Shown: positions 32,142 to 43,829 of the stretch, in pieces | How positions within the stretch are numbered: position 1 is the first letter of the stretch | Layout of the letters: the number at the start of each line of letters is the position of its first letter | Source of the DNA: Adiantum capillus-veneris | Lineage: Eukaryota > Streptophyta > Polypodiopsida > Polypodiales > Pteridaceae | Assembly: GCA_014529385.2 (NCBI GenBank) | Contig: CM043947.1 | Span: 123,018,891-123,082,890 of the forward strand | Direction of reading: 5' to 3' | DNA: 64,000 nucleotides | Translations under genes and position numbers: made by a program | The notes under the pieces: generated by a model | Seen by the model: only the letters and a program-made list of their open reading frames with translations | The model's database searches: none | Told to the model about the DNA's origin: nothing

Positions 32142-32745
32142 CTAGATGGGATCGGGTAGGGGGGGAGCCTCTTTAGGAGTTTGAAACTCTTGGATGACGG
32201 TCTTAGCCCTTTGGTATACTGCCCATTTACCTTGTTTTGGTGCTTCATAGACCTTTTTCAGTTCTTGTTTTTTCATCTTGAGTTGATTCATGGTCGGCTC
32301 CTCAACAATACAAACCTTTGTTCCCTTGAGGAGGTGGGATTGGTGCAACAGCCTCATCCGCTCCTCTTTATCCTTGAAAGTGAGAAGGAAATGCTTAAGT
32401 GGAACTTGCCTATGAGTGTCATTGATCCAAGAAATGGCTTTCGTCTTGATGTTTATTGTTTGAGTAACATTGTTGAGCTTGATAATTTCTCCTTCGAGGG
32501 TATCATCAATGGTGCACCATGGTGAGGGAAGCCCACCAATCCGGACCTTGAGGGAGTTATCTTCTTGAATCTTGATTGTCGCACAACTTTGCACTTTTTC
32601 AATAGCTTCGGAGTGAGCTTGGGTGACTTTGGCTTCAACTTATTTGACTTTGTCTGTGGCAAGATTGACCATAGAGTCGAAGCATGCCTCAAGATTGCTA
32701 AAGTGTGCTTTGAGGTTGCGATTCTCTTCCATAAGCTAATCAACA
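32142..32745 (-). pseudogene. LINE ORF1-like fragment
   Basis: In one minus-strand frame with one TAA, a coiled-coil-like start (ENRNLKAHFSNLEACFDSMV) is followed by a conserved-looking core. That core holds KVRIGGLPSPWC, LKHFLLTFKDKEERMRLLHQ, KGTKVCIVEEPTMNQLKMKK, ELKKVYEAPKQGKWAVYQ and AKTVIQEF. The order coiled coil, RNA-binding-like fold, then a charged helix matches the nucleic-acid-binding ORF1 protein of some non-LTR retrotransposons. No endonuclease or RT is nearby. A captured gene fragment is the alternative. Confidence 0.4.
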
Positions 32746-32776
32746 GCTCTTTAAAGTTGTCTGATCCGATCGCTTT

Positions 32777-32990
32777 TGCTCGGCGTTACTACAATAGCTA
32801 CCTTCAGCAACTCCTCACAATGAACTTTGGTGTATTCATGATGAGACTTAGGCTCCGATGTGACCCAAATGTAAATCAAACCTTAGCTTGGCGGTTTATG
32901 ATTGTACCACCTACCACAACTTCGTACAGAGTTGTGAGAGGTTTTGTGTCTCTGAATAGAGAGATTCGAGGGCTTTACTGTGAGAAATTC
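32777..32990. repeat. Dispersed repeat R, copy 1 (about 210 bp)
   Basis: From CGGCGTTACTACAATAGCTA to TTTACTGTGAGAA it aligns with 54369-54573 in the same orientation with few differences. Downstream (32958-33075) a unit near GAGAGATTCGAGGGCTT is repeated about five times. No coding is evident. Confidence 0.8.
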
Positions 32991-33260
32991 AAGGGCTTGC
33001 GAGCTTCGATGTGAGAGATTCGAGGGTTTGCACGTTTTACATCTTTGAACAAAGCTTTATCATGAGAGATTCAAGGGCTTGAGATGACCACGAGACTGAA
33101 CAATCCAAGAAAATTGAACGTTTTAAGTCCATTGAGAGTAGTCAAGGATTCCAATGTTGGATCAAGATTGAGGGTATGATAATAGGCCTAACGCCTTCCC
33201 GTAGGGATGTCTCTCACCTAGGGGGAGACTCCACGTTAAGGGGAGAAAACCCTACTGCAA

Positions 33261-33274
33261 ATAGATAGATAGAT

Positions 33275-33353
<79 letters not shown>
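33261..33353 (+). repeat. Compound microsatellite (GATA)n(TA)n(GA)n
   Basis: ATAGATAGATAG runs into TA repeats and then about 23 GA units. Confidence 0.97.
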
Positions 33354-33355
<2 letters not shown>

Positions 33356-34528
33356 CTATGTTGATGCCCTTCTTTTGGCTTTATCAAAATATGTATGGAT
33401 ATACTACTAATATATGGTATTTTTAATGGCTCAAAAAAATAACTACTGACATGGTGCAAGTACAGAGTGCAAGGACACTTTAAAGAGAAGAAAATGCTAA
33501 AGAAAAAATAAAGGAGAAAAAAAAGGCAAATGTACCAATGTGAAGTTGACCACCTCTTTTTATGGACACAAAATGTTTTTTGACTTTCCACCTTCATGGG
33601 TCTTTTCATTTCTTAAACTCACCCTTCACTTACGAACTTATGATGTTTTGAAAGGATTTTTATTGTTCTAAGATTGTGAAGACCTAATGGCTATATCTAT
33701 ATTATATTAACCTAGAAATTTTGCTAGTATCGTTCTGTTCCACAACCTACCCTTGTAGGTACTGGACACCAACAAAAAATGATCTAGGTAAGAATCAATC
33801 TTACACAAAGGTGTCGTCAATTCTAGTGTCTCCAACTCGCTCAATGGGTTTTAGTGACTTTTGTGTTTCAACCATCACGTTATGTTTTTTGAATCCACTG
33901 TTTCAATACACAACCTTATTGTTTTTTTTGGATTCTTTTTCACTTATCTTCTATCTTTGTTCTTCTTTTATAAGATAATGGCATATTGTTGAAAAATGTG
34001 AGCTATGACTTTGTCAAGGTCTAGGGTTGTAGGGCAGGTGATCGCAACCCTCCATTGCAGCTCCATTTTCTGCTAGTACCAGGCAGATGAATGCCACCTT
34101 AGCTATCAAAAATACACTCAGTTCATGTCCAGTCAGTGGACAACAATGTAGCCCTTGTTAGCAATCATAGCTTGCCACCTCAACCATCAAAATTCCAAGG
34201 GGTTTCTATCGTGCAATAATTTCTTTGGTACCACAAAAGGCTTCCACCTTAGTACCTGTAATTTTCTGTATGCTGTAGCCCTACTCCCCTGGACACTTGA
34301 CAAGAGAGAAAGTTCCTCAAGGGACCTTTCCTCCATAATGCATGCTCCCAGCCGGCTCCTGGCCTCTGCTGTCACGAGCTCGTCATATGCATTATGGGTA
34401 AGGTTACGAAGGGACCTTTACCTACCCCTTCACGCAAGTAAGGTGGGAAAAAGAAATGATGAACCGACTCCTTCAGGTAAGCAAGGTGGGAAAAAAATGG
34501 TAGGCTACAATATGATGATGAGAACCAC

Positions 34529-34580
<52 letters not shown>

Positions 34581-34950
34581 TTTCTCACATTGCTTCCACA
34601 ATTTGCTACATTAGACAGCAAATTGCGATGCAACATTAGTAGGCTATAATTTATAATAGTGGAATCATATGCGGGCTTTTCTAGTTTCTCTAGATGGCAT
34701 CAAATGACCAAATTGATTGAGTGTATGCAAAAGGGTAATTAGCCGTTGGCAAAGTCTTTTGTGCCAACTAATCCAAATGTCCCCTCCATGTCTATGGAAA
34801 AATTGAAGACATGCTAATGATCAGAAGGAAAATGTGGACATACATAAAAAGTTTCAATCAAATCGATGGGGGAGCTGTATATAGAGATGCTACTATACCT
34901 TCTCTTGATATATCTAGTCAAGACCTACAGACAACCTTGTCCTCAAAGAC
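33354..34950. other. Non-coding, no gene recognised
   Basis: AT-rich, with poly-A/T runs and a (CT)n microsatellite at about 34531-34575. The frames across it have no recognisable motif. Confidence 0.6.
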
Positions 34951-36195
34951 ATGAAACCTCCTCAATTCAATGGTGAAGAAAAAGAAAGAAAGGAAGATGC
35001 TTTTTATATCTTCCTCCAGAAATGGAAAGACCTTCATAGATTAAAGAATACCCCACTTGAGTACCAACCCCTTGAGGCTAGTCTATCATTGGGTGCAAAA
35101 GCCTACAAGTGGTGCATAAGCCTCAAGGCATCAGGAAAGATTCTAGGGGATTGGGCTCAATTTGAGAGCATTTTTGTGAACTTACAATGCAGAGTACATT
35201 TAAATAATTCTCAAGCTCCAAGGGATATATGACTTTCAAAAAACAAGAGGGTTGGGTTAGATAGACATTTCAAGCTTGAGGTAAAAAAAAAATGCACAAA
35301 AAACTTTGGAGGAAGCATTTTAATTTTTACAAACCTATGAAGATAATACTCATTTGATAGCTTCTAATTCCACTCAGACTGAGCCCAAGTCCACAAAGTC
35401 AGGGGGTATCACGGTCCTTTTTGAAAGGAAAAAGAAAAGTCCCATTTAATAATGAGGGTAAACTATTGTTTCAAAAGAGGGTTGCACCAAGACCTAGATT
35501 AACCACGAGGACTTTGCAAAGGCTAAAAATAAAAACTTATGCTTCACTTGTCTATCACCCAACCATTCTCAATGAATTGTCCAAAGAATGAAAAGGATAC
35601 AGGTCCTTACAAGTCATAAAGATAGGCAAATCCATGTTATCCAAATACTTTTGATAAATGGTAACGAGAAGTATAAATTCATAGAAGTGTTACATGAGGA
35701 CAAAGAGTATCATCTTGTTTGTCAACAACCAGTATGTGGAAATCAAGTTCTGGCCCACATGAGTTAGTAAAAATGCATGGATTTGTAAATGGGAAAAGGG
35801 TTAGAGTCATGATAGATGACTCTGCCACACATAACTTTGTGAATTATGCTTTTGACAAGAACTTAAAACTTTCTCAACAACCATGTGCTCACCAATATGT
35901 TGTCTCCATGATGCATGGCAAAGACAAGAGGATATGGGATACAATGGTATCCAATTTTCAAGTTGAGATTCAAGGGTAGAAAGATATAGGTGACTTCAGA
36001 ATTATGAACATGGATCATGTGGACTTTGTTTTGCAAAGGGAATGGTTGTGGGGACTAGGGCCTTCGTTGAACCGGAGTTACCAACAAAACTCACTAGAAT
36101 TTGGAAAAGAAGGTAAAAGACTTGTTATACAAGGTGAGCATGATGTACATAATAGTCCTTTGATATGTTTTCTAGTAAGTTGCAAAAGACTGTAA
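34951..36195 (+). pseudogene. Decayed gypsy gag-protease fragment
   Basis: The gag core reads MKPPQFNGEEKE, FLQKWKDLHRL, YQPLEASLSLGAKAYKW and WAQFESIFVNL (34951-35220). A zinc knuckle remnant CFTCLSPNHS..NCPKN lies at about 35543-35592. Protease follows with VRVMIDDSATHNFVNYAFD, where family members usually read IDSGATHNF, so D-S-G is damaged, then DFVLQREWLWGLGPSLNRSY and NSLEFGKEG. Several stops and shifts separate the parts. No RT follows and the flanking LTRs are not recognisable. Confidence 0.8.
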
Positions 36196-36313
36196 ATAAA
36201 ATTCTTCTGATGTATATATGCTTTGTTGTCGATTTGTTGTAAATAATGACTCTGATGTAGAAATAAAAAATGAGGTTTCTTATTGGTCTTTCTCCTCCCA
36301 TGATGATTATGAA

Positions 36314-36318
<5 letters not shown>

Positions 36319-36359
<41 letters not shown>

Positions 36360-36373
36360 CCCCCCCCCCCCCC
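36319..36373 (+). repeat. (CT)n followed by a C run
   Basis: About 19 CT units, then about 17 C residues. Confidence 0.95.
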
Positions 36374-38700
36374 TTGTTCGTACTGCAGCTCATCGTGCAC
36401 TCAAGGCTATTTGGCGCTAAATCTTACACTGTCTCCCTCTCAACCCCCACTACACGAGCAGGGGCGGCCGTAGCTACTTCTTGGAAATAGGCACATACTA
36501 AGTAATATGATCGTGGGGCTTTCTACCACCTTGGGCATGACTAAAGAACCAAACCCTATAAAAGATGAGGGTGCTTTGGCCTCTCACTTCGTCTGTGTTA
36601 TATTTCTCTTTGGATGTGTTTTTGAAAGATAGGTATGAGGGCTTTGAACACATACTATGCAATCATGAAGGTAGTTGAACTACCATCTCAGGTCGGTGTT
36701 TTCCTTTTGATGGAATCTTGATAACATACTGTGAAGGTTTCTTTACTTAACTCATGATTGAAATAATCTAGTTACTTTGACTGATTAAGCATTCTTTCTA
36801 AAAGATTTGTATAAGCATGTCACTGCATAAGGTATGATATTGGTCAGATATCTAAAAAAGATTGGGCATATAGTAAAATTTTCTCAAATAATATCAAAAT
36901 TTATTGGAGTTTGTACATTTATATTCCTTCTTTCAAGAGCTTTTTATTGACATATCATGTGTCATAGATCTTAGAGTTCTAGCTCGTGTAATTGTACTAG
37001 CTAGCATATATCAAAATTTTACTAATTAGCACTATCTAAGATAGAATAAAGCATTTTACCCTAGTGGACTATATTGGAACCATTTACTTAGCTTGCATTG
37101 TGCATTGCGATCTATATCCATACAATGAAATGTTAAATTTCACACGAGCAAATAAACGTCTCATTAGAATTTAGCAATATGGACTTGGCATGATTCTTAA
37201 AAACCCAACCAAGAATAACTTTGTATAGAATGCAGCTTAACTTTTGCAACAGTTTTGGAAGGAAATGTCAAAGTGGACATGGATTGCTCCATAAATTTAT
37301 GATATACATTGTATTGATGCATACGCAAAGGCTAGTGACATATATGCTCTTGATTTTATGTGTGAGATAATTATAGATTTCTAAAATGTATCCAAAAGAG
37401 TATTTTTTAACAATGAAGTATTTTGGCATCCCAACCATGATACTGTTAGAGCCAATCAACAAAAAGTGGGTCCATGGATGAAGTTGAGGGAGTGTGGGTC
37501 CAAAAGGGATTTTTTTGACATTTTACTATTTTGTATGATAGAACCTAGCCCTATTCACCGACCACTCATTGAACTTCTAGCTATAATTTATTTGACTTAG
37601 ATACATAAATAAATAATGTTTGTTGTAAATGGTTTTTCATCTAGGCGATTCTAAGGAAAATCATTATCATTATCAGGTTTTAGAGGAGTTTGAAAGTGCA
37701 CATTGAGAGCGGCTACTCTCTTGTGGCTTGTAATTAATTTATCTTGAGCTCTAGCAATTCAAGTTCCTTTTCGACAATTGCATTGTGCTCCTTGTCTTGC
37801 GCTCTTTATTTTAAGTGCAACCATTCTCAAATTCATTGTGGTTCTTGATGATCTATCTACGTGCTAAATGTACTAGTTTAAGTGAATTAATTGTTAGTTT
37901 TTGACGTTTTGACCATAGAAGAGTGTTCCTAGACCATAGGCAACATTTGGGAACTGTTCTGTTGCTCACGACCTCGATCAAGATAGGTTTCTTAGACATC
38001 CTCCTAGAGTTTCATTGCATTTAGACTTCATTTCAGTACCACAATGGCGTGATGATCGAGAGCGGTGAGACAGGACATAGGTATATTGCCTGAGTAGAGG
38101 GTGATAGATTTGCTAGTGCTAGAGATCGCTTTGTTCCATAGGTACATTTCTTGAGGTTAACACCCTCAAAGAGTCTCTGCCCCATCCGAGTCACTTCTCT
38201 AAGTATTGACATTATGTTTGTGCCACAAAAAGCTATGCAACAAACATCCATGGCGGCCACCCGCTAACACTAATATCATTGTTGGGGAAACTGATCCTTA
38301 GGTGGTGAGTGACCTAATTGTAGCTTTTAATTTGGAGACTTTTTTTTTAAATTTTCCATTTCATTTACACCTTAGCAGTGAGGAATCTAGACACGGAGTT
38401 TAGTGCTTAGTAGAAGCTAGAAGTTAAGGAATTACTATATCTACTCTTGAAAGGCATAGGGAGTTGTGAGTGAGATACTAACGCATTTTATTTTGTATTT
38501 TTTTAATAATTTGAAAGTAACATTCTATCATCCGTTCTTCTTTCAAGTTTGTATCGTTTGTTTGTCTTTGTTCCTAGGATTCATTTCAAAACTTAGGAGT
38601 AGAATAACTAACAACTTGAAACATCAAATTGGGCTAAAATATTTAGGGAGAGAACTACAAAAACCATATTTTGGGAAGGGAGACATAAACTCTCAAAAGC
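36374..38700. other. Non-coding, no gene recognised
   Basis: AT-rich on both strands. A TATAAAAGATGAGG at about 36556 could be an old promoter. No RNA gene or element end could be assigned. Confidence 0.55.
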
Positions 38701-38777
38701 CCCAAAATAAGTGCAAAAAGGGGATAACCAAACCAAATGGAGTCAATCTGGAAAGTTTCAACTCATTTGGTGTAGAA

Positions 38778-39639
38778 ACATGGATTGCGATCCATGTCCC
38801 CATGTGAGTGTTTGAGGAGAAACTAATACCATTCAGTCAAGTGTGGTTCCAAGTCAATGAATACACGCTTTTGGTGAGAAACTGACACTGAAAACTCACT
38901 CAAATCAAGAAATTGGAAAAACCCTTCAAAGTCCTTGAAAATTGACAAAAAATTGAGGGTTTTTAACTTTTTGAGTTCAAATCCAAAAATAAGTAAAAAT
39001 TTGACATCTACAGAGTGCAAGCATACAACTCATCAAATTTCATGTTCAGATGTGGTCAAACATGGATCGCGATAAATATACCTTTTGATCATCTAGGGCT
39101 GATATTGAGAAATAGATAGCTGGAAACATTTCGGACAACTTTTGCAAAAAGGACCATAGCAAAAAACTACAAAAAATTGACCAAATCATCAAAAACTAGT
39201 TGCTAGTCAAAAATCGCAAGGTAGACACAAAATTTTTCTTTTGATTAACGATTTTTTTCCCAAATCCTAAAATAAGTTGTGGAGAGGACTATTTAGATTG
39301 CCAACACTCATCAAGCCAAATTTGGGGTCCGGATTTGATGGAACATGGATCGTGATCCATATTCCTTTTTTTGATTCTTGGACAGAGACCATATATACTT
39401 GTAGCAAAGGCCGATACAAACAAAATATCCCAAAGCAAGGTTGCCAAAAAACTTCAAGCATTGGGTCAAAAAAGGGAAAAAGTACTTCAAGCCAAACAGA
39501 CCTAGGGTTTGACTTTTGGGTGACCTAAAGTGATCCAAATCACATAAAAGACATATAGCAAGGATGAAAAAGGGATTGAGGGGAAGCGATGTATCAAGTT
39601 TGCATTCTAACACAAAGGTACATGGATCGCAATCCATGT
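38778..39639. repeat. Diverged tandem array, about 280-bp period, with palindrome box
   Basis: Four boxes of the palindrome ACATGGATCGCGATCCATGT, exact or nearly so, start at 38778, 39060, 39343 and 39620 (spacings 282, 283 and 277). The bases just before each box are loosely alike (CAACTCATCAA...TTTGATGGA). The rest of each monomer has drifted. No coding is evident. Confidence 0.65.
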
Positions 39640-39949
39640 CCCATGTCACAGATTGAGCCCAAATTCATATCACAGCTAGCTCTAGTCTCTAGAAGCATAA
39701 TGGTCTTTTCAAAACTCAATTTGGATTTGAATTGTGCATATTGCAAGCAAAGTAAGATTTTCATTTAAGAGTGCGATAAAATTATTCTTTGTTCAAATTT
39801 TGACTAACACAGTAATTGTAGACTTAGAGCCACCAAGTGACTTTTGTACACGTTGTGGAAATCAGAGTTTACAACTCAAAGAATCTTCCATTGGAAGATT
39901 GGATGCATCATAAAAGATAACATGTTAGGGATTTTCAAGCGTAATTTTT

Positions 39950-40860
39950 TTGATTTATTTGCGATCAAGAAAGTTATATCAGAATAGAAATCATATTGTT
40001 AATGACCAATCAAGTCACATCCCGATGGAAGGGAGTGTCAATCAAGGACCATTGCCAACCTTAGAGCCCATCATAGAGGAAATTTTTTTGGATACTTCTC
40101 TAGAGAGAACCTATATGGTTGAGGATGCAAGAGTGTGAGTTTCAAGGAGGAAACCAATATGGGTGTGGGACCATCACAAAAAACACCAAACGTGAAACTT
40201 TTGCACCTGCAATTCCAGTTTGAAAATGAACATGGTGCTAAAATCTACAAAGATGGTATTGATCCTTACTGTGTGAAAATAGAAGAGAGACTTACCGAGT
40301 TCATGATTAGAGTGCCCATAGATTATAGTGGAGATTGATACTTTGATGAGAAAGGAAACATCTATTTAGTTGTGTACAATCCCTTTATTGTGGACAAGTG
40401 GAGATTGACAGCACCAAAGATAAATTTGATATAGACCCTGAGAAAAAGCCACCAAAGTTGGACATTCCCAATGTGACGCTTAGGTGAGTGAATGTGGCTA
40501 CTTACGTCAACAAAGACAATGCGCACGTGGATTTAGACAAGTATGATTATAGAGACAAAGTACTCTATTACAGATGTGATGAACCCAATGTGAGAGATTT
40601 AACGGAGGAGAAATGCTTATACATATTCACATACAAAGTGGATAGAGATACATAGGCGATCATGCTGGACAAGTATGTCTGAATGTACTCTATTGTAGAC
40701 CGCAAAGAGCTTGAGGTATAGACATACTTTGGAGGACCACTCCACTAGTACTATGTCACCCCCACCATTCGTAGAACAACTGTCTCTGAAACGAGGCAAG
40801 AAACCATGAGAGTGAGTCTTGTGAAACAAGAGTGAAAGATTAGTTTAGTCGACTAAATTT
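39950..40860 (+). pseudogene. Decayed gypsy element G, 5' ORF
   Basis: It begins IYLRSRKLYQNRN, like the LRSGR opening of gypsy gag ORFs. PLPTLEPIIEEIFLD, LLHLQFQFENEHGAKIYKDG, YFDEKGNIYLVVYNPFIVDK and NVATYVNKDNAHVDLDKYDY follow in shifting frames with several stops. No zinc knuckle is seen. It belongs, by position and orientation, with protease at 46680 and RT at 48230, split by the hAT insertion. Assignment is moderate. Confidence 0.45.
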
Positions 40861-40993
40861 TTCAGAACCTAGGCCGATGGGATCATTGAGTTTGAGGGTT
40901 CAAATGACCATGCATTGGGGCAATGAGTCTCCAAACAGGATCTACACTACAAGGGTTCCTGACACTAGAATCAAAGGTAGAGACACTTGCGCC

Positions 40994-41012
40994 GGGGGGG
41001 GGGGGGGGGGTT
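40994..41012 (+). repeat. Poly-G run
   Basis: About 18 G residues after GCGCC. Confidence 0.95.
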
Positions 41013-41930
41013 TCACTATGTATAAGTTATGTATATCATGTGCATTCAAGGAATATTTTTAAAGCTCCTTATCTATGAATTTTTGAAAAATAATATACAC
41101 CCTTTTTCTATTCAATATGTAAATTGTTTTCCCAACTCCATTTTTTGGTGTTCTTTTGTATGTGAAAGTGTGAGAAAAAATAAAAATTAATAAACCCTTT
41201 TACTGCACTTATGTGATAGTAACATAATTATTAAGTGACCCCCCCCCCCGTAGAGACATAAGACTCGAAAGAGTAATTGCCCACACTCCCTCTAGAGCAC
41301 CTATGAATGGGTATGAGGTGAGAGATGTTGTAGTAGGGGACCCTAGAATGATGAGAATGGTTGCACAAACATGAAGGATGCGACCATATCGAGTGGCAAA
41401 GTGTGTGACCAAAAAGTACAACGGATCAAGAGATCCATACCTCAAGGATTTTACCTTTAACACTAGTTTTGTAATAGGACACTCAAGTGTCCTAAGACAC
41501 TAAAAACGTCCTGTTTTTCTAGCAAATTCTCATAATTATTTGGTGAATCTAGAAAAAACATTTGTAGGTCACGTTCATACCTTAGGTTAGTTATGAGGTA
41601 TAGGAAATAGCCAGATTATACTTTTGTCAAAATTAATACTAAATTAAGATTATAGTGATAAATTTTAAAATAAATAAACCATGCAGTTTTAATAAAATTC
41701 CATAAACTGAACATAACTTCTCATCAAAATAAGATTTTCCATAGATTTCAAGATGTATGGATAGGAAAAACTTATTGTAGCAAAAAATTGAGCTTCATAA
41801 CTTAGTTATGGGACTAGATTTTTGTCATAATAAAAAAACCAAAATCTTGAAAACATTGATAAAGAGGAAAATTTGGTCTTTCAATGCCTCTTTCATTCAC
41901 ATGATGAGGTTATGGGGCAAAACCTAAGGT

Positions 41931-41968
<38 letters not shown>

Positions 41969-42779
41969 AATACCTATCAGCTAATCAATTTTCAAGGTCT
42001 CAAACTCTAGGCATCTTGTAATATTAGCTCATTCAAAAAAGTTATAGTGCGTAATTTCCTGCCAAAAACATTGCTATGAAAAAATATTGAAAGTGTGTAT
42101 ATAAATTCCTCAATTGTATCCATATGAGGTATTTGTATACAAATAAGTGAGATGAATGGAAAATCTAAAAGCGGACTTTGTTTTAGGGCTTATCTTTGAT
42201 AAATAAAAAATAAGAATTACAACATGCCCAATTTTTGAGATATGACATAAATCACCAAATGTGGCTTCCATAACCATAAAAAAGCATTACATTATATAAT
42301 GGAGTTATAGAAGTGTATCTCCACCAACTTTCCTCCTTTTTTTTAAAGCCATGGATGTATATTCTATATGTTAGGTTTTAAAATGCATACTTGATTGCAT
42401 GCTAGAGCCAAGTGACCTAGATCAAAGAGCCTTTGAAAAAAAATACATAGAACTCTTGATTGAGGAAAAGATAGAAATCCACAAAATTGACCTTCAAATT
42501 TTGATTTACTCCTTTGTATCAATGGAGCCCACAGAGTTGGCATAAATGTTGTATCTTCTTCTGGTCTGTGACCAAACGATGAATGAATACAATTTTTTTT
42601 TTGGATTAATATTGTCATTGTATTGTTAATGCAATGTTAATTTAAGTATCACATCACGATTTAAGTGACAATTTAATGTTTTTAAGTTCAAACTGTCATT
42701 ATATCATTAAAATTTGTCAATTTCACCTTGTAAAAGATTTGCATTGGTTATATGGTTGTTAAATTTTGGTATTTTCTTT
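41013..42779. other. Non-coding, no gene recognised
   Basis: AT-rich. It has a C run at 41239-41249 and a (TA)n microsatellite at about 41937-41965. It may be decayed element G plus the hAT end. Confidence 0.55.
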
Positions 42780-42789
42780 GTAGATATGA

Positions 42790-43590
42790 CCGAAGACCTT
42801 TGATTACAATGAGGTAGAATGAACTATCACTGCAGAGAAAATTTGATGTGGGAAGTCAGACTTATCAATTATTTCTAGCATTCAGAAGGATGAGTCAAAC
42901 TTGGAGGGCTAGCCCTTGAGTTGGTAATAATGTAAAGACTTATGTCCGAACCACTTTGTTTGTACACTTTTCAAAATAAATGGCTATGCAAAGAAAAATC
43001 CACCAAGTAAAGCTCTCTGACTTACAACATGTGAGTTTAGCTTGAGTTCTTCTCCAACAATTTATCCATCAACAAGATATCCCCAATAATAACTAGATTT
43101 CCGTATACTTCATTCAGTACTGCTATGTACATTTTATATTGGGCAAGATAGTCAATTGGGATGATAGCCTCCTCAAATAGGCATTGGGCTTGGCCACATT
43201 GTTGACAAGGTTTAGCACAGAACGAGCAAAGACCACAACCATTGTGAAAGAGTCCTGTCATCCTTTTACCAGAGGGGTATGAAATCATTGTGGAGATGAC
43301 AAGCCAAATAGTTGACCTAGCAATCCAAGGTGAAACTCCTGCATGCTTGAGGTTGAAGGTGTTAGAGCTTGAGACAGAGCTCAATGTCACTAGAAGAAAG
43401 CTTGCACTAGCTTAGAGCAAGCTTGCAAAGTACAACAAGAAGTTTGGTCCCCTTGCAAAAAAAGATGTTGCATCTGCCACAACCAACCTCAACATATTTT
43501 TGGCTGCACCGACGAACTCTGCATCTCTTGACTGTGATGAATTTTGCTTGAATGAGATTTTGACAGATCTCAGTCAACATGCTGAGTTGT
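42790..43590 (+). pseudogene. Second protein-like region of the hAT element (plus strand), D1
   Basis: The clearest part reads VILLPEGYEIIVEMTSQIVD, LRLKVLELETELNVTRRKLA, SKLAKYNKKFGPLAKKD and SLDCDEFCLNEILTDLSQH, then TAA. It is rich in Leu/Glu/Arg and coiled-coil-like. The same region is kept in D2 (56260-57030), which opens MRYNELSKWRKFDVGTQTYQ. It runs toward the transposase gene. A minus-strand frame (43037-43390) overlaps it, so the coding strand is uncertain. The function is unknown. Confidence 0.4.
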
Positions 43591-43829
43591 AAAAGCTATA
43601 CCTTCTATTGTTGTAATCCTTCAAGCCAATGTTTTATAATCATTTTACATAATCAAATCAAATATTTATTACTTTGTCTCTTTTTCATCTTGGTTATAAA
43701 CTATCTGTAATAAGTATAAAATAAAAGTGATAAACAATCATATGACACAAAGTGATATGGAAAAAAGAGAGAGATCATAAGATATGGCCAACAAACTCAA
43801 GCTGATTACAAGTACGTTGTACCAAAGAT

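Noticed and set aside
38466-38807. 113-codon ORF before the palindrome array
   Set aside because: Runs into repeat monomers, no recognisable domain, AT-rich chance frame.
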